From Demequina sp. NBRC 110056 (GTDB taxonomy: Bacteria > Actinomycetota > Actinomycetes > Actinomycetales > Demequinaceae), in assembly GCF_002090155.1 (NCBI RefSeq), contig NZ_BBRM01000002.1:434001-498000 (forward strand): a stretch of DNA of 64,000 bases. The letters run 5' to 3'. A program made the translations under genes and the position numbers. How positions within the stretch are numbered: the stretch's first letter is position 1; each line of letters starts with the position of its first letter. A model generated the notes under the pieces. That model searched no databases. It worked only from the letters and a program-made list of their open reading frames with translations, and was not told where the DNA came from. Shown piece by piece: positions 50,985 through 59,809 of the stretch.

Positions 50985-51887
50985 ATGAGCACTCTGTCGG
51001 GTCACCAGTCCACCATCTCCCGCGGCGAGCACGCCGCGACCATCGCGAGCGTGGGCGCAGCCCTGCGCGTCTACACGGTGTCGGGGGCCGACGTGGTGGT
51101 GCCGTTCGCGGAGGACGACATCGCCCCGGCGTTCCACGGCATGGTGCTGGCGCCGTGGCCCAACCGCCTGCGCGACGGCCAGTACACGTTCGCCGGCAAG
51201 GACCTCCAGGTTCCGGTGTCCGAGCCGGCCCTTGGCACGGCGCTGCACGGGCTCGTGAGCTGGATGGACTGGAACGTGACCTCGCACACCGAGGACACCG
51301 TCACGCTGGCGCTCGCGCTCCCGGCGAGTCCCGGATACCCCTTCCGACTCGACCTCGAGGTGACGTACGCGCTGGGTGACGAGGGCCTCACCATCACCAC
51401 GGTCGCCCGCAACGACGGCGACGAGGCGCTCCCGTACGGTCTCGGCTTCCACCCGTGGTTCTCCCCCGGCGACGCGCCGCTGGACGCCTGCTCGCTGCAG
51501 CTCGACGCGCAGTCGATCGTGACGGTCGACGACCGCCTTCTGCCCACCGGAGCCAGCCCCGTCTCGGGCGAGTTCGACCTTCGTGCCGCCCGGTCGCTCG
51601 ACGGCCAGCCCTACGACCACGCCTGGGTCGACCCGATCCACGACGCGGACGGCCGATCCTGGGCGCGCCTGACCCGCGCCGACGGCACCTCGATCGCCAT
51701 CTGGGCGGACAGCGGCGCGACGGCGTGGCAGGTGTGCACCGGCGACGCGGTCCCCGGGGTCCTGAGGGCGGGCGTCGCGATCGAGCCGATGACCTGCATC
51801 GCGGACGCCTTCCGCACCGGCGACGACCTCATCACGATCGCGCCGGGCGGCGAGCACACCCTCGCCTGGGGCATCCAGGTGGGCTGA
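50985..51887 (+). CDS. Aldose 1-epimerase
   Basis: A 300-residue mutarotase-fold protein that interconverts alpha and beta anomers of aldoses. The two histidines LHGLVS and GFHPWF and the late glutamate in AIEPMT match the catalytic set. TACCGT (50973-50978) ends 6 nt before the ATG, so the message seems leaderless. The flavoprotein gene follows 14 bp later and is likely cotranscribed. The sugar is not determined. Confidence 0.85.
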   Translation: MSTLSGHQSTISRGEHAATIASVGAALRVYTVSGADVVVPFAEDDIAPAFHGMVLAPWPNRLRDGQYTFAGKDLQVPVSEPALGTALHGLVSWMDWNVTSHTEDTVTLALALPASPGYPFRLDLEVTYALGDEGLTITTVARNDGDEALPYGLGFHPWFSPGDAPLDACSLQLDAQSIVTVDDRLLPTGASPVSGEFDLRAARSLDGQPYDHAWVDPIHDADGRSWARLTRADGTSIAIWADSGATAWQVCTGDAVPGVLRAGVAIEPMTCIADAFRTGDDLITIAPGGEHTLAWGIQVG

Positions 51888-51901
51888 CCCTCCCGCGCGC
51901 C

Positions 51902-53272
51902 GTGACCGCCACGATCGACACCGACTACGTCGTCATCGGCGCAGGCGCCGCGGGCATGGCGTTCGCCGATGCGCTCGTCGCCCACTCGGACGCCACCGTC
52001 ACCCTCGCGGACACCCGGGACGCACCCGGGGGCCACTGGCACGACGCCTACCCGTTCGTGCGCCTGCATCAGGCGTCGCCGTTCTACGGCGTCGCGTCCA
52101 CGATGCTCGGGGGCGCGCGCCAGCGCGGCGGCCCTGAGGACGGCCTGCTCGAACGCGCGACCGGTGCCGAGGTGCTCGAGTACTACGCCACCGTGCTGCG
52201 TGACGTCCTCGAGCCCACCGGACGGGTCGAGTTCCTCCCCGCGACGCGCGTCGAGCCCGACCGCACCTGGGTGAACGTCGCGACGGGTGCCCGAGGGCGC
52301 ATCGGCCCCACCACTCGCATCGTCGACGCGCGACTGCTGTCCCCGACCGTGCCATCGACCACGCCGGCCCCATGGGAGGTCGACGACGGCAGCCGGGTGG
52401 TGCCGGTCGGCGACCTCGCCAGCCACGATCCGGCCGGTCCGTTCGTCATCGTCGGGTCCGGCAAGACGGCGACTGACGGCATCGTCCACCTGGTGAGCCG
52501 TGGGACGGATCCGAGCCGCATCACCTGGGTGCGACCCCGGGATCCGTGGATGCTCGATCGCGCGCACGTCCAGCCGGACGCCGCGGTGTTCCAGGCGATG
52601 ACGGCGACCGTGCTCGAGGAGGCGGAGCGCGCGCCGGACCTCGACGGGCTCTTCGCGGCGCTGGAACGCGCCGGCATCATGATGCGCCTCGACACCTCTG
52701 TCACGCCGACGATGGCGAAGGCGCCCACGCTCGGTCGGTGGGAGCTTGAGCTGCTGCGCTCCGTCGAGGACGTCGTCCGCCTCGGCCGCCTCAGGACCTC
52801 CGCGCCGGGCCTGCTCCGCATGACCGGTGGCGACGTGAGGATCCCGCGCGAAGCCACGGTGGTCCACTGCGCGGCCGACGGCCTGCGCCGGCCGCGGCGC
52901 ACGCCGGTGTGGTCACGCGACGCGATCACGCTCCAGACGGTGCGCGCCGGCTTCCCGTGCTTCGGCGCCGCGCTCATCGGGTACGTCGAGGCCACGCGCA
53001 GCTCCGACGACGACAAGAACCTCCTGTGCCCGCCGAACGCCTACGGCGACTCGCTGGCGGACTGGGCGCTCATGACGCTTCGCGGCGCGGACGCGGTCGC
53101 GGGCTTCATGTCCGAGCCCGACATCGCGGCCTGGGCGCACTCCACCGCGCTGAACCCGGCGCGTGTGACGGACCCGGACGCACCCGGCGTCGCCGAGGCG
53201 CGCGCTCGCGCCTCGCGCGCGCTGCCCGGCGCAAGGCGCGCGCTGGCCGCCTTCGCGGGCGTCTCGGCCTGA
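51902..53272 (+). CDS. FAD-dependent NAD(P)-binding oxidoreductase
   Basis: A 456-residue flavoprotein. An N-terminal dinucleotide loop VIGAGAAGMAFADAL binds FAD, and a second Rossmann motif IVGSGKTATDGIVHL is near residue 185. The sequence resembles monooxygenase-like oxidoreductases of the NAD(P)-binding family; the substrate is unknown. It starts with GTG 51902, 14 bp after the epimerase. The following 299 bp (53273-53571) hold a short tandem repeat and no clear gene. Confidence 0.8.
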   Translation: MTATIDTDYVVIGAGAAGMAFADALVAHSDATVTLADTRDAPGGHWHDAYPFVRLHQASPFYGVASTMLGGARQRGGPEDGLLERATGAEVLEYYATVLRDVLEPTGRVEFLPATRVEPDRTWVNVATGARGRIGPTTRIVDARLLSPTVPSTTPAPWEVDDGSRVVPVGDLASHDPAGPFVIVGSGKTATDGIVHLVSRGTDPSRITWVRPRDPWMLDRAHVQPDAAVFQAMTATVLEEAERAPDLDGLFAALERAGIMMRLDTSVTPTMAKAPTLGRWELELLRSVEDVVRLGRLRTSAPGLLRMTGGDVRIPREATVVHCAADGLRRPRRTPVWSRDAITLQTVRAGFPCFGAALIGYVEATRSSDDDKNLLCPPNAYGDSLADWALMTLRGADAVAGFMSEPDIAAWAHSTALNPARVTDPDAPGVAEARARASRALPGARRALAAFAGVSA

Positions 53273-53463
53273 CGGGGCGGGCTCGCTCGCGCGACGCCCT
53301 GCTCGTCGGCGGTTACGAGCACGATGCGCGGACCCAGAAGTGGAGCGCTGCGAGCGCGGTGCCGCAGAACGCGCACGCGACGTGAGCTCCCTCCGGTTGC
53401 GCGAGCCCCGCCACAGGGGGCTCACTGGTGGGACTGGGCTGACCGGCGACGCACAGTGTGACG

Positions 53464-53505
53464 GCGGCCGTGAGATCGCGGCCGTGAGATCGCGGCCGTG
53501 CGATC
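53464..53505. repeat. 14-bp tandem repeat, three copies
   Basis: GCGGCCGTGAGATC is repeated at 53464-53477 and 53478-53491, then 53492-53505 with one change (GCGGCCGTGCGATC). It is intergenic. It looks like slippage and may vary in copy number between strains. Confidence 0.85.
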
Positions 53506-53571
53506 GAGCGAGCCAGCCGGCATGGACGCCGTGGGGCACGTGGTCACGGCCGCGGACGAGAGCGAGGCACG

Positions 53572-54675
53572 ATGGCATCCGACGACACAGCCGGGGTCCC
53601 GGCCGGCACGGGCACCGAGGGCACTGCCGATGCGTACGCCGGGCGGGTGCTCGACGCGGCGCTGGGCACGGTCGACATCCTGGCGATCCACCTCGGCGAT
53701 CGGCTCGGCTGGTATCGCGCTCTGCGCGACCACGGGGCGCTGACGAGCGGCGAGCTCGCGCGTCTGACGGACACCGACGAGCGCTACGCGCGCGAGTGGC
53801 TCGAGCAGCAGGCCACGGCCGGGTTCCTCGTCGCCGAGGACGGCGTGCACGGCGCGTTCTCCCTGCCGGCGGGCGCGGCGGAGGCGCTCACCGACGATCG
53901 CTCGCTCGCCTACGTCGCGCCCCTCGCGCGCATGCTCGCCGCCTCCGCAGCGCAGATGCCCGCGTTGCTCGCGGCGTACCGCGACGGCGGTGGGGTGAGC
54001 TGGGACGAGCTCGGCGACGACGCACGCTGGTCGCAGGCCGACATGAACCGGCCGTGGTTCGAGTCGCGGCTCGCTCCGGCGCTGGCGAGCGTGCCGGAGG
54101 TCGACGCGATGTTGCGAGCACCGGGGTGCCACATCCTGGACGTCGCGTGCGGCGCGGGCTGGAGCGCCATCGCGCTAGCACGGGCGTATCCCGAGGCGAG
54201 CGTGCTCGGGGTCGACATCGATCGCCCGTCCGTCGACCAGGCGACCACCAACGCGGCGGACGCAGGCCTCGGCGACCGCGTCGCCTTCCGCGCCGGGGAC
54301 GCGGGCGCGGTGCTCGATGATGACGCGGCGTTCGACGTCGCGTTCGTCTTCGAGGCGCTGCACGACCTGCCGCAGCCGGTGGAGGTACTCAGCGCGATCC
54401 GCGGCGCCCTCGCTCCCGGCGCACCGCTGATCGTCATGGACGAGGCCGTCGCCGACGCGCTGACGCCGGGCGACGACACCGAGCGGCTGATGTACGGATT
54501 CAGCCTTCTCGTGTGCCTTCCCGACGCGATGTCCACGACGCCGACCGCCGCGACGGGCACGGTGATGCGGCCGGCGACGCTGCGGGCGTACGCCCGCGAC
54601 GCGGGCTTCACCGACGTCGCGGTGCTGCCGATCGAGGACTTCGCGCTCTTCCGGTTCTACGCCCTGACCGGCTGA
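53572..54675 (+). CDS. Class I SAM-dependent methyltransferase (Rv2258c-like)
   Basis: A 367-residue protein. The first 160 residues form a winged-helix module (TDTDERYAREWLEQQATAGFLV), and the methyltransferase core has the SAM loop LDVACGAGWSAIALARAYP and DIDRPSVDQA. The plan matches Rv2258c-type small-molecule methyltransferases of actinobacteria. The target is unknown. GAGG lies 4-5 nt before the ATG at 53572. The helicase gene follows after 41 bp with its own promoter. Confidence 0.82.
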   Translation: MASDDTAGVPAGTGTEGTADAYAGRVLDAALGTVDILAIHLGDRLGWYRALRDHGALTSGELARLTDTDERYAREWLEQQATAGFLVAEDGVHGAFSLPAGAAEALTDDRSLAYVAPLARMLAASAAQMPALLAAYRDGGGVSWDELGDDARWSQADMNRPWFESRLAPALASVPEVDAMLRAPGCHILDVACGAGWSAIALARAYPEASVLGVDIDRPSVDQATTNAADAGLGDRVAFRAGDAGAVLDDDAAFDVAFVFEALHDLPQPVEVLSAIRGALAPGAPLIVMDEAVADALTPGDDTERLMYGFSLLVCLPDAMSTTPTAATGTVMRPATLRAYARDAGFTDVAVLPIEDFALFRFYALTG

Positions 54676-54716
54676 GCCGGCGCCCGCTTTCGCCCCGGTA
54701 CGCCTACGGTTGTCCT

Positions 54717-56576
54717 ATGAGCACCGACACTCCCGCGCCCACCGAGGCCGAGACGACGCCCTCTCCCACCTTCGCCGACCTGGGCCTGGGCGACTCGGTG
54801 CTGCGCGCCGTGAAGGCGCTGGGGTACGAGACGCCATCGGCGATCCAGGCGGCGACGATCCCGCACCTGCTCGCGGGCACGGACGTCATCGGGCTCGCGC
54901 AGACGGGTACGGGCAAGACCGCGGCCTTCGCGCTGCCCATCCTCGACCGGCTCACCCCCGGTCGGAAGAAGCCGCAGGCGCTCGTCCTCGCGCCCACCCG
55001 TGAGCTCGCGCTGCAGGTGTGCGAGGCCTTCGAGCAGTACGCGAACCACCGCACGGGTGTGCACATCCTGCCGGTCTACGGCGGGCAGGGCTACGGCGTG
55101 CAGCTGTCGGCGCTTCGCCGCGGCGTCGACATCGTCGTGGGAACGCCCGGGCGCATCATGGATCACCTCGACAAGGGCACGCTCGACCTGTCCGAGCTCG
55201 ACTACCTCGTGCTCGACGAGGCCGACGAGATGCTCAAGATGGGCTTCGCGGAGGACGTCGAGACGATCCTCGCCTCGACTCCCGAGGACAAGCAGGTCGC
55301 GCTGTTCTCCGCGACCATGCCCGCGCAGATCCGGAGGCTGTCGCAGAAGTACCTGCGCTCGCCCGAGGAGGTCACGGTCAAGCGGCAGACGGCGACGTCA
55401 GCGAACATCGCGCAGCGCTACCTGGTCGTGTCGTACCAGCAGAAGATGGACGCGCTCACCCGCATCCTCGAGGTCGAGAACTTCGCCGCGATGATCGTGT
55501 TCACCCGCACCAAGAACGAGACCGAGACCGTCGCGGAGCGCCTGCGCGCCCGTGGCTACGCCGCGGCCGCGATCAATGGCGACGTCCAGCAGGCGCAGCG
55601 CGAGCGCACCATCCAGCAGCTCAAGGACGGCAAGCTCGACATCGTGGTGGCCACCGACGTCGCGGCGCGTGGCCTCGACGTCGAGCGCATCAGCCACGTG
55701 GTGAACTACGACCTGCCCGTCGACAACGAGTCCTATGTGCACCGCGTGGGCCGCACGGGGCGCGCGGGTCGTACGGGAGATGCCATCAGCTTCGTCACGC
55801 CGCGCGAGCGCGGGCGGCTGAAGTCGATCGAGAAGGCGACCAAGCAGCCGGTGACGCCGATGGGCCTGCCGACCGCGGACGACGTCAACGCGACGCGCCT
55901 GACCCGCTTCGACGACTCGATCTCAGCGGCGCTCGAGCAGCGCGAGCGCATCGACCGCTTCCGCGACATCATCGCCCACTACGTCGAGCATCACGACGTG
56001 CCCGAGGCCGACGTGGCGGCCGCGCTCGCCGTGGTCGCCCAGGGCGAGACGCCCCTGCTGCTGGACCCCGAGCAGGACCGGCCCCAGCAGGTCGGCTTCA
56101 CGGAGCGCAGCGGCAAGGACCGCGCGCGCGACGACCGCGGCCCCCGTGACGGCGGCGACCGGCGCGCGCCCTCAGGCGGCCGCATCGCCTATCGGATCTC
56201 GGTGGGTAAGCGCCACAAGGTCGAGCCCCGCCAGATCGTGGGCGCGCTCGCGAACGAGGGCGGCCTGCAGCGGGGCGACTTCGGCCGCATCACCATCAAG
56301 CCCGAGTTCTCCCTCGTCGAGCTGCCCGAGCTCGACGACGAGTCGATGCGCCGCCTGTCCCGCACACGCATCAGCGGTCAGCTGATCGAGCTGCAGGTGG
56401 ACCGTGGCCCTGGCTCCCACCGCAACCGTCCCGACGGCCCTCGCCAGGGCGGCAAGCGCTACGAGCGCTCCAACGACCGCGACCGGCCCCGCTCCTCACG
56501 CAAGCGCGGAGACTGGGACGAGCGCGCATCGGCCGATCGCAAGCCGTACCGCAAGCCCCGTCACAAGGACCGCTGA
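54717..56576 (+). CDS. DEAD-box RNA helicase with DbpA-like C-terminal domain
   Basis: A 619-residue helicase of the DeaD/CsdA type. Motifs in order: Q motif (FADLGLGDSVL), AQTGTGKTAAF, PTRELALQ, GTPGR, VLDEADEML, SATMP, then ARGLDVERISHV and HRVGRTGRAGR. The DbpA RNA-binding domain is at about 480-560 (IAYRISVGKRHKVEPRQIVGALA), with a basic RGG-poor tail. It remodels rRNA or mRNA structure, often in the cold. TACGGT (54705-54710) ends 6 nt before the ATG, so a leaderless message is likely. Confidence 0.93.
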   Translation: MSTDTPAPTEAETTPSPTFADLGLGDSVLRAVKALGYETPSAIQAATIPHLLAGTDVIGLAQTGTGKTAAFALPILDRLTPGRKKPQALVLAPTRELALQVCEAFEQYANHRTGVHILPVYGGQGYGVQLSALRRGVDIVVGTPGRIMDHLDKGTLDLSELDYLVLDEADEMLKMGFAEDVETILASTPEDKQVALFSATMPAQIRRLSQKYLRSPEEVTVKRQTATSANIAQRYLVVSYQQKMDALTRILEVENFAAMIVFTRTKNETETVAERLRARGYAAAAINGDVQQAQRERTIQQLKDGKLDIVVATDVAARGLDVERISHVVNYDLPVDNESYVHRVGRTGRAGRTGDAISFVTPRERGRLKSIEKATKQPVTPMGLPTADDVNATRLTRFDDSISAALEQRERIDRFRDIIAHYVEHHDVPEADVAAALAVVAQGETPLLLDPEQDRPQQVGFTERSGKDRARDDRGPRDGGDRRAPSGGRIAYRISVGKRHKVEPRQIVGALANEGGLQRGDFGRITIKPEFSLVELPELDDESMRRLSRTRISGQLIELQVDRGPGSHRNRPDGPRQGGKRYERSNDRDRPRSSRKRGDWDERASADRKPYRKPRHKDR

Positions 56577-56587
56577 CCCCCGGAGCG

Positions 56588-57202
56588 CTAGCCGAAGTAC
56601 CGGCCCGGCCGGTGGTTGATGGCGAGCACCATGTTGAGCAGCACGGCACCGAGGATCGAGTACGCGAGGATGTCGAGCGGCACGAGCGCGAGCGACGCCA
56701 CGACGACGAGCACGTCGAGCGCGCCCTGCACGTAGCCGGCGCGGATGCCCTTCGACTCCTGGAGGTAGGCGGCGAGGATGCCGAAGCCGCCCGCGCTCGC
56801 GCCGTGACGGAAGATCATGATCATGCCGACGCCGATGCTGAGCCCAGCGAAGATCGCGGCGTACAGCGGAGCGATCGAGGAGACGTCCAGGTACAGCCCG
56901 TGCACCGCTGACAGCGCCGAGATCAGCGTCACCGTGATGAGCGTCTTGATGGTGAACGTCCATCCCATGCGCCTGACCGCCAGCCAGTAGAACGGCAGGT
57001 TGACGAGGAAGAACACCAGCCCGAACGACGCGCCCGTCCAGTAGCTGCCCAGGATCGCCACGCCGGCGAGGCCGCCGGAGACGCCGCCGATCTGCTCGAG
57101 CAGGAACAGGCCGAAGGACATGAGGAACGCGCCGGAAGGCAACGCGAGAGCGTCCTCCCACAGGGCGTGCCTCTCGGCGATGGGCGGATCGACGACGGAC
57201 AC
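56588..57202 (-). CDS. YitT-family membrane protein
   Basis: A 204-residue protein with six predicted helices. The segments GGVSGGLAGVAILGSYWTG and FFLVNLPFYWLAVRRMGWTF match the YitT (DUF161) family, although it lacks the soluble C-terminal domain of longer members. The function is not known. The start is GTG 57202 with AGGAGG 8 nt upstream. It is convergent with the helicase gene, 11 bp away. Confidence 0.85.
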   Translation of the reverse strand: MSVVDPPIAERHALWEDALALPSGAFLMSFGLFLLEQIGGVSGGLAGVAILGSYWTGASFGLVFFLVNLPFYWLAVRRMGWTFTIKTLITVTLISALSAVHGLYLDVSSIAPLYAAIFAGLSIGVGMIMIFRHGASAGGFGILAAYLQESKGIRAGYVQGALDVLVVVASLALVPLDILAYSILGAVLLNMVLAINHRPGRYFG

Positions 57203-57290
57203 GCGGAAGCCTCCTTGTGAGGGCTGAAGGGACGGTGCGCGGGTAGCGCACCACCCATTGTGGCCGATGCGGGGCCGCTCCCCCGCCGCC

Positions 57291-57746
57291 TCAGCCGAAG
57301 GCGCCCGCGGCGATCAGCCCGAACGCCGTGCCCCACAGGACGATCGAGACCATCTGCCACCCGATCACCGCGCGTCGCGACGCGCCGAAGCCCACCATGG
57401 CCGCTGACGTGATCTGAGACGGGAGCACCGTCTGACCCAGCAGCGACACCCCCGGCACCCCGTAGCGGTCGAACATCCGCTTGAGCCGCGCCCGCTTGGG
57501 GCTCAGCTCCTCCTCGCCAACGGTCCGGTCGCGGATGCGTCCGGTCACGTAGACGAACCCGATCATCGAGGCAACGTTGCCGACGGAGGCAGCCGCGATC
57601 GCGACCACCGGCGCCAACCCGATCGCGACCCCCACGAACGCCCCGAAGTACGACTCGATGAAGGGCACGGCGGAGATCAGCGCGATGGCCGCCCACTGCA
57701 GCCAGTCGGGAAACGATCCTGCGAACTCCTGCAGTCCCTCGAGCAT
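57291..57746 (-). CDS. Small multidrug export-family membrane protein
   Basis: A 151-residue protein with about four helices. The pattern ISAVPFIESYFGAFVGVAIGLAPVVAIAAASVGN and FDRYGVPGVSLLGQTVLPSQITSAAM fits the Sm_multidrug_ex family (PF06695), distantly related to DedA. The drug-export label is historical, and the real role is unknown. GGAG precedes the ATG at 57746; the open frame upstream to 57935 is not part of it. It sits upstream of the YitT gene on the same strand. Confidence 0.78.
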   Translation of the reverse strand: MLEGLQEFAGSFPDWLQWAAIALISAVPFIESYFGAFVGVAIGLAPVVAIAAASVGNVASMIGFVYVTGRIRDRTVGEEELSPKRARLKRMFDRYGVPGVSLLGQTVLPSQITSAAMVGFGASRRAVIGWQMVSIVLWGTAFGLIAAGAFG

Positions 57747-57844
57747 CGGGGCTCCTCTCACCTGGCGGGCGTCGTGTGCGCGGCCCAGCCTAGGCGCGCC
57801 GAGCCGACTTGCCTGGCACCCGCGCGGCGGCGTACACCTTGACG

Positions 57845-59092
57845 GTGACTCGCGACCCGGTGCCCACCGACGGCGGCGCCCGCCGTGACCCCGCAGGTGC
57901 ACGTGGCGACGGCGCGCCGAGCACGGGCACGGCACCCCTTGAGAGGCCCACAGCCAGCGAGAGGACCGTCGCCCGCGATGCCTCGGCCGCTCTCCCGGAC
58001 TCCGTGCCGATCCTCGTCGTCGGCGCCGGCCAGGCCGGGCTGTCGGTCGGCTATCACCTCCTGCGCCGCGGGCTCGAGCCGGCCGGGGACTTCCTCATCG
58101 TCGACCGAGGCCCCGGAGCCGGGGGCGCGTGGCAGCACCGCTGGGACACGCTGCGTCTCGGCGACGCGCACCGGATCGCGGACCTGCCGGGGATGGGCGA
58201 GACCGGTCGGTCGTTCGACTCCGCTCCGACCGAGCCGCCCGCCGCGGTCGTCGTCGGCGACTACTACGCGCGCTATGAGGACGCCTTCGCGCTCGACGTC
58301 GCGCGTCCCGTCGACGTGACCGACGTGCGCACGGACGCCGACGGCACATTCGTGGTCAGCACGGCCGATGCGCGTGCGGACGTCCGCACTCGGGTGCTGG
58401 TGGCTGCCGTGGGAACCTGGGGCAGCCCACGCCTGCCGGACGTGCCGGGCGTGGAGGACTTTCGCGGCCGCCAGATCGTCACCCCCGAGTTTCGCTCGCC
58501 CGCCGACTTCGCTGGACTCCGGGTCGCCATCGTCGGCGGCGGCGCCTCCGCTCTCGGGTTCCTGCGCGAGGTGTCACCGGTGGCGACCGGCGTCCGATGG
58601 TTCACTCGCCGCCCACCAGCCTTCTCAGACCCAGCCAAGGGCTTGAGCGAGGACCTCGGCCGCGAGTCCGTTCGCCTCCAGGACGAGGCAGCACGGGCCG
58701 GGCGCGAACTGCCCAGCATCGTGTCCACCACCGGCATGCCCCTCACGCCGCGCCTGCGCGCGCTGCGCGACGCCGGACTCCTCGAGCGCAGCCCGATGTT
58801 CGCGCGGGTGGTGACGGATGGCGTCGTGCACGCCGATGGCACGTTCGAGCCCTTCGACGCCATCATCTGGGCGATCGGATTCCACGCCGACCTGGGGCCG
58901 CTGCGAAGCCTCGGGCTCGACGCACGCCGCGGCGTGCGGGTCGCGGACGGCCACGCGCTGGATGTTCCGGGGCTGTTCCTCGCCGGCTACGGGCCACAGG
59001 CGTCGACGATCAGCGCCAATCGCGGGGCGCGCCGGATCGCGCGGGATGCGCAGCGCTACCTGAGCGACGGACGGTGGCCGCCCGCCCGGTGA
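57845..59092 (+). CDS. FMO-like NAD(P)-dependent flavoprotein
   Basis: A 415-residue flavoprotein. After a disordered leader of about 55 residues comes VVGAGQAGLSVGYHLL, the FAD loop, and GGGASALGFL, the NADP loop. The C-terminal LDVPGLFLAGYGPQASTISANRGARRIA is typical of the pyridine nucleotide-disulfide/FMO-like group. The substrate is unknown. The start is uncertain. GTG 57845 is preferred because TACACC (57833-57838) ends 6 nt upstream; a TTG at 57809 in frame is less likely. It is divergent from the small multidrug gene. Confidence 0.75.
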   Translation: MTRDPVPTDGGARRDPAGARGDGAPSTGTAPLERPTASERTVARDASAALPDSVPILVVGAGQAGLSVGYHLLRRGLEPAGDFLIVDRGPGAGGAWQHRWDTLRLGDAHRIADLPGMGETGRSFDSAPTEPPAAVVVGDYYARYEDAFALDVARPVDVTDVRTDADGTFVVSTADARADVRTRVLVAAVGTWGSPRLPDVPGVEDFRGRQIVTPEFRSPADFAGLRVAIVGGGASALGFLREVSPVATGVRWFTRRPPAFSDPAKGLSEDLGRESVRLQDEAARAGRELPSIVSTTGMPLTPRLRALRDAGLLERSPMFARVVTDGVVHADGTFEPFDAIIWAIGFHADLGPLRSLGLDARRGVRVADGHALDVPGLFLAGYGPQASTISANRGARRIARDAQRYLSDGRWPPAR

Positions 59093-59095
59093 GCC

Positions 59096-59797
59096 TCAGC
59101 CCAGCAGGCCGATCGCCGGGGCGACGACGACCAGGTACATGCACATCAAGAAGATCGCGTGCACCAGCGTGAACCCGGCTGCGGTGCCGACGGTCCCGGG
59201 CTGGGAGAAGTGCCGGGCGGTCTTGGCGACCATGCGGTGCGGGCGCACCACGTCCCAGCTGTTGAAGCGCAGGTGACGGCCGAGGTAGATCCCGAACCCC
59301 GTGAGGGTCATGAGCACGGCGGCCGACACCCACACGAGGGGCCCTTCCAAGGGGCTGTCGTCGTTCGGCAGCGCGATGAGCACCACCGCCGCCTGCACGA
59401 GCACCACGCTCACGAGCGAGTTGATCACGCCGGACATCGCGAGGCTGAGCACCAGCACGATGTCGTACCAGAGCGGCACGCTCTCACCCTCGCGCCGGTG
59501 GCTGAGGTTGAGCTCGGTGATGAGGTACGCCGAGTTGGGCAGCGCGAGCAGCCACGCGATGCCTCCGAGGATCGCGACGAGCCACACGAGCCACGGTTGC
59601 GGCGACATCGTCGCGACCACGAGCAGCACGACGATGGTCGCCACCGCGATGAGCGCGGGCGCGAGCGACAGCCCGATGTTGAGGACCATGGGCCGGTAGA
59701 CGCGGGTGTGGAACAGCGGGCCCCGCAGCAGCACGAGCGCCGCCGCGTACACGTTGAGCAGCGCCGCGCCGACGACGACGAGGACGATCTCGGCCAT
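59096..59797 (-). CDS. DUF1361 membrane protein
   Basis: A 233-residue membrane protein with six to seven helices. The DUF1361 signature is clear: LPNSAYLITELN, then WYDIVLVLSLAMSGV and GFGIYLGRHLRFNSWDVV. The function of the family is unknown to me. It ends 4 bp from the convergent flavoprotein gene and starts 12 bp after the DUF2254 gene ends, so it is probably cotranscribed with it. Confidence 0.85.
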   Translation of the reverse strand: MAEIVLVVVGAALLNVYAAALVLLRGPLFHTRVYRPMVLNIGLSLAPALIAVATIVVLLVVATMSPQPWLVWLVAILGGIAWLLALPNSAYLITELNLSHRREGESVPLWYDIVLVLSLAMSGVINSLVSVVLVQAAVVLIALPNDDSPLEGPLVWVSAAVLMTLTGFGIYLGRHLRFNSWDVVRPHRMVAKTARHFSQPGTVGTAAGFTLVHAIFLMCMYLVVVAPAIGLLG

Positions 59798-59809
59798 GGC
59801 CCTATCGAA

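Noticed and set aside
53273..53463. A minus-strand frame with two cysteines (ending HFWVRASCS) between the flavoprotein and the methyltransferase
   Set aside because: It is short, has no convincing ribosome site or homology and could be chance in GC-rich DNA.
57845..57958. N-terminal signal or transit peptide on the FMO-like flavoprotein
   Set aside because: The leader of about 38-55 residues is polar and disordered, without a hydrophobic core, and may partly reflect start uncertainty.
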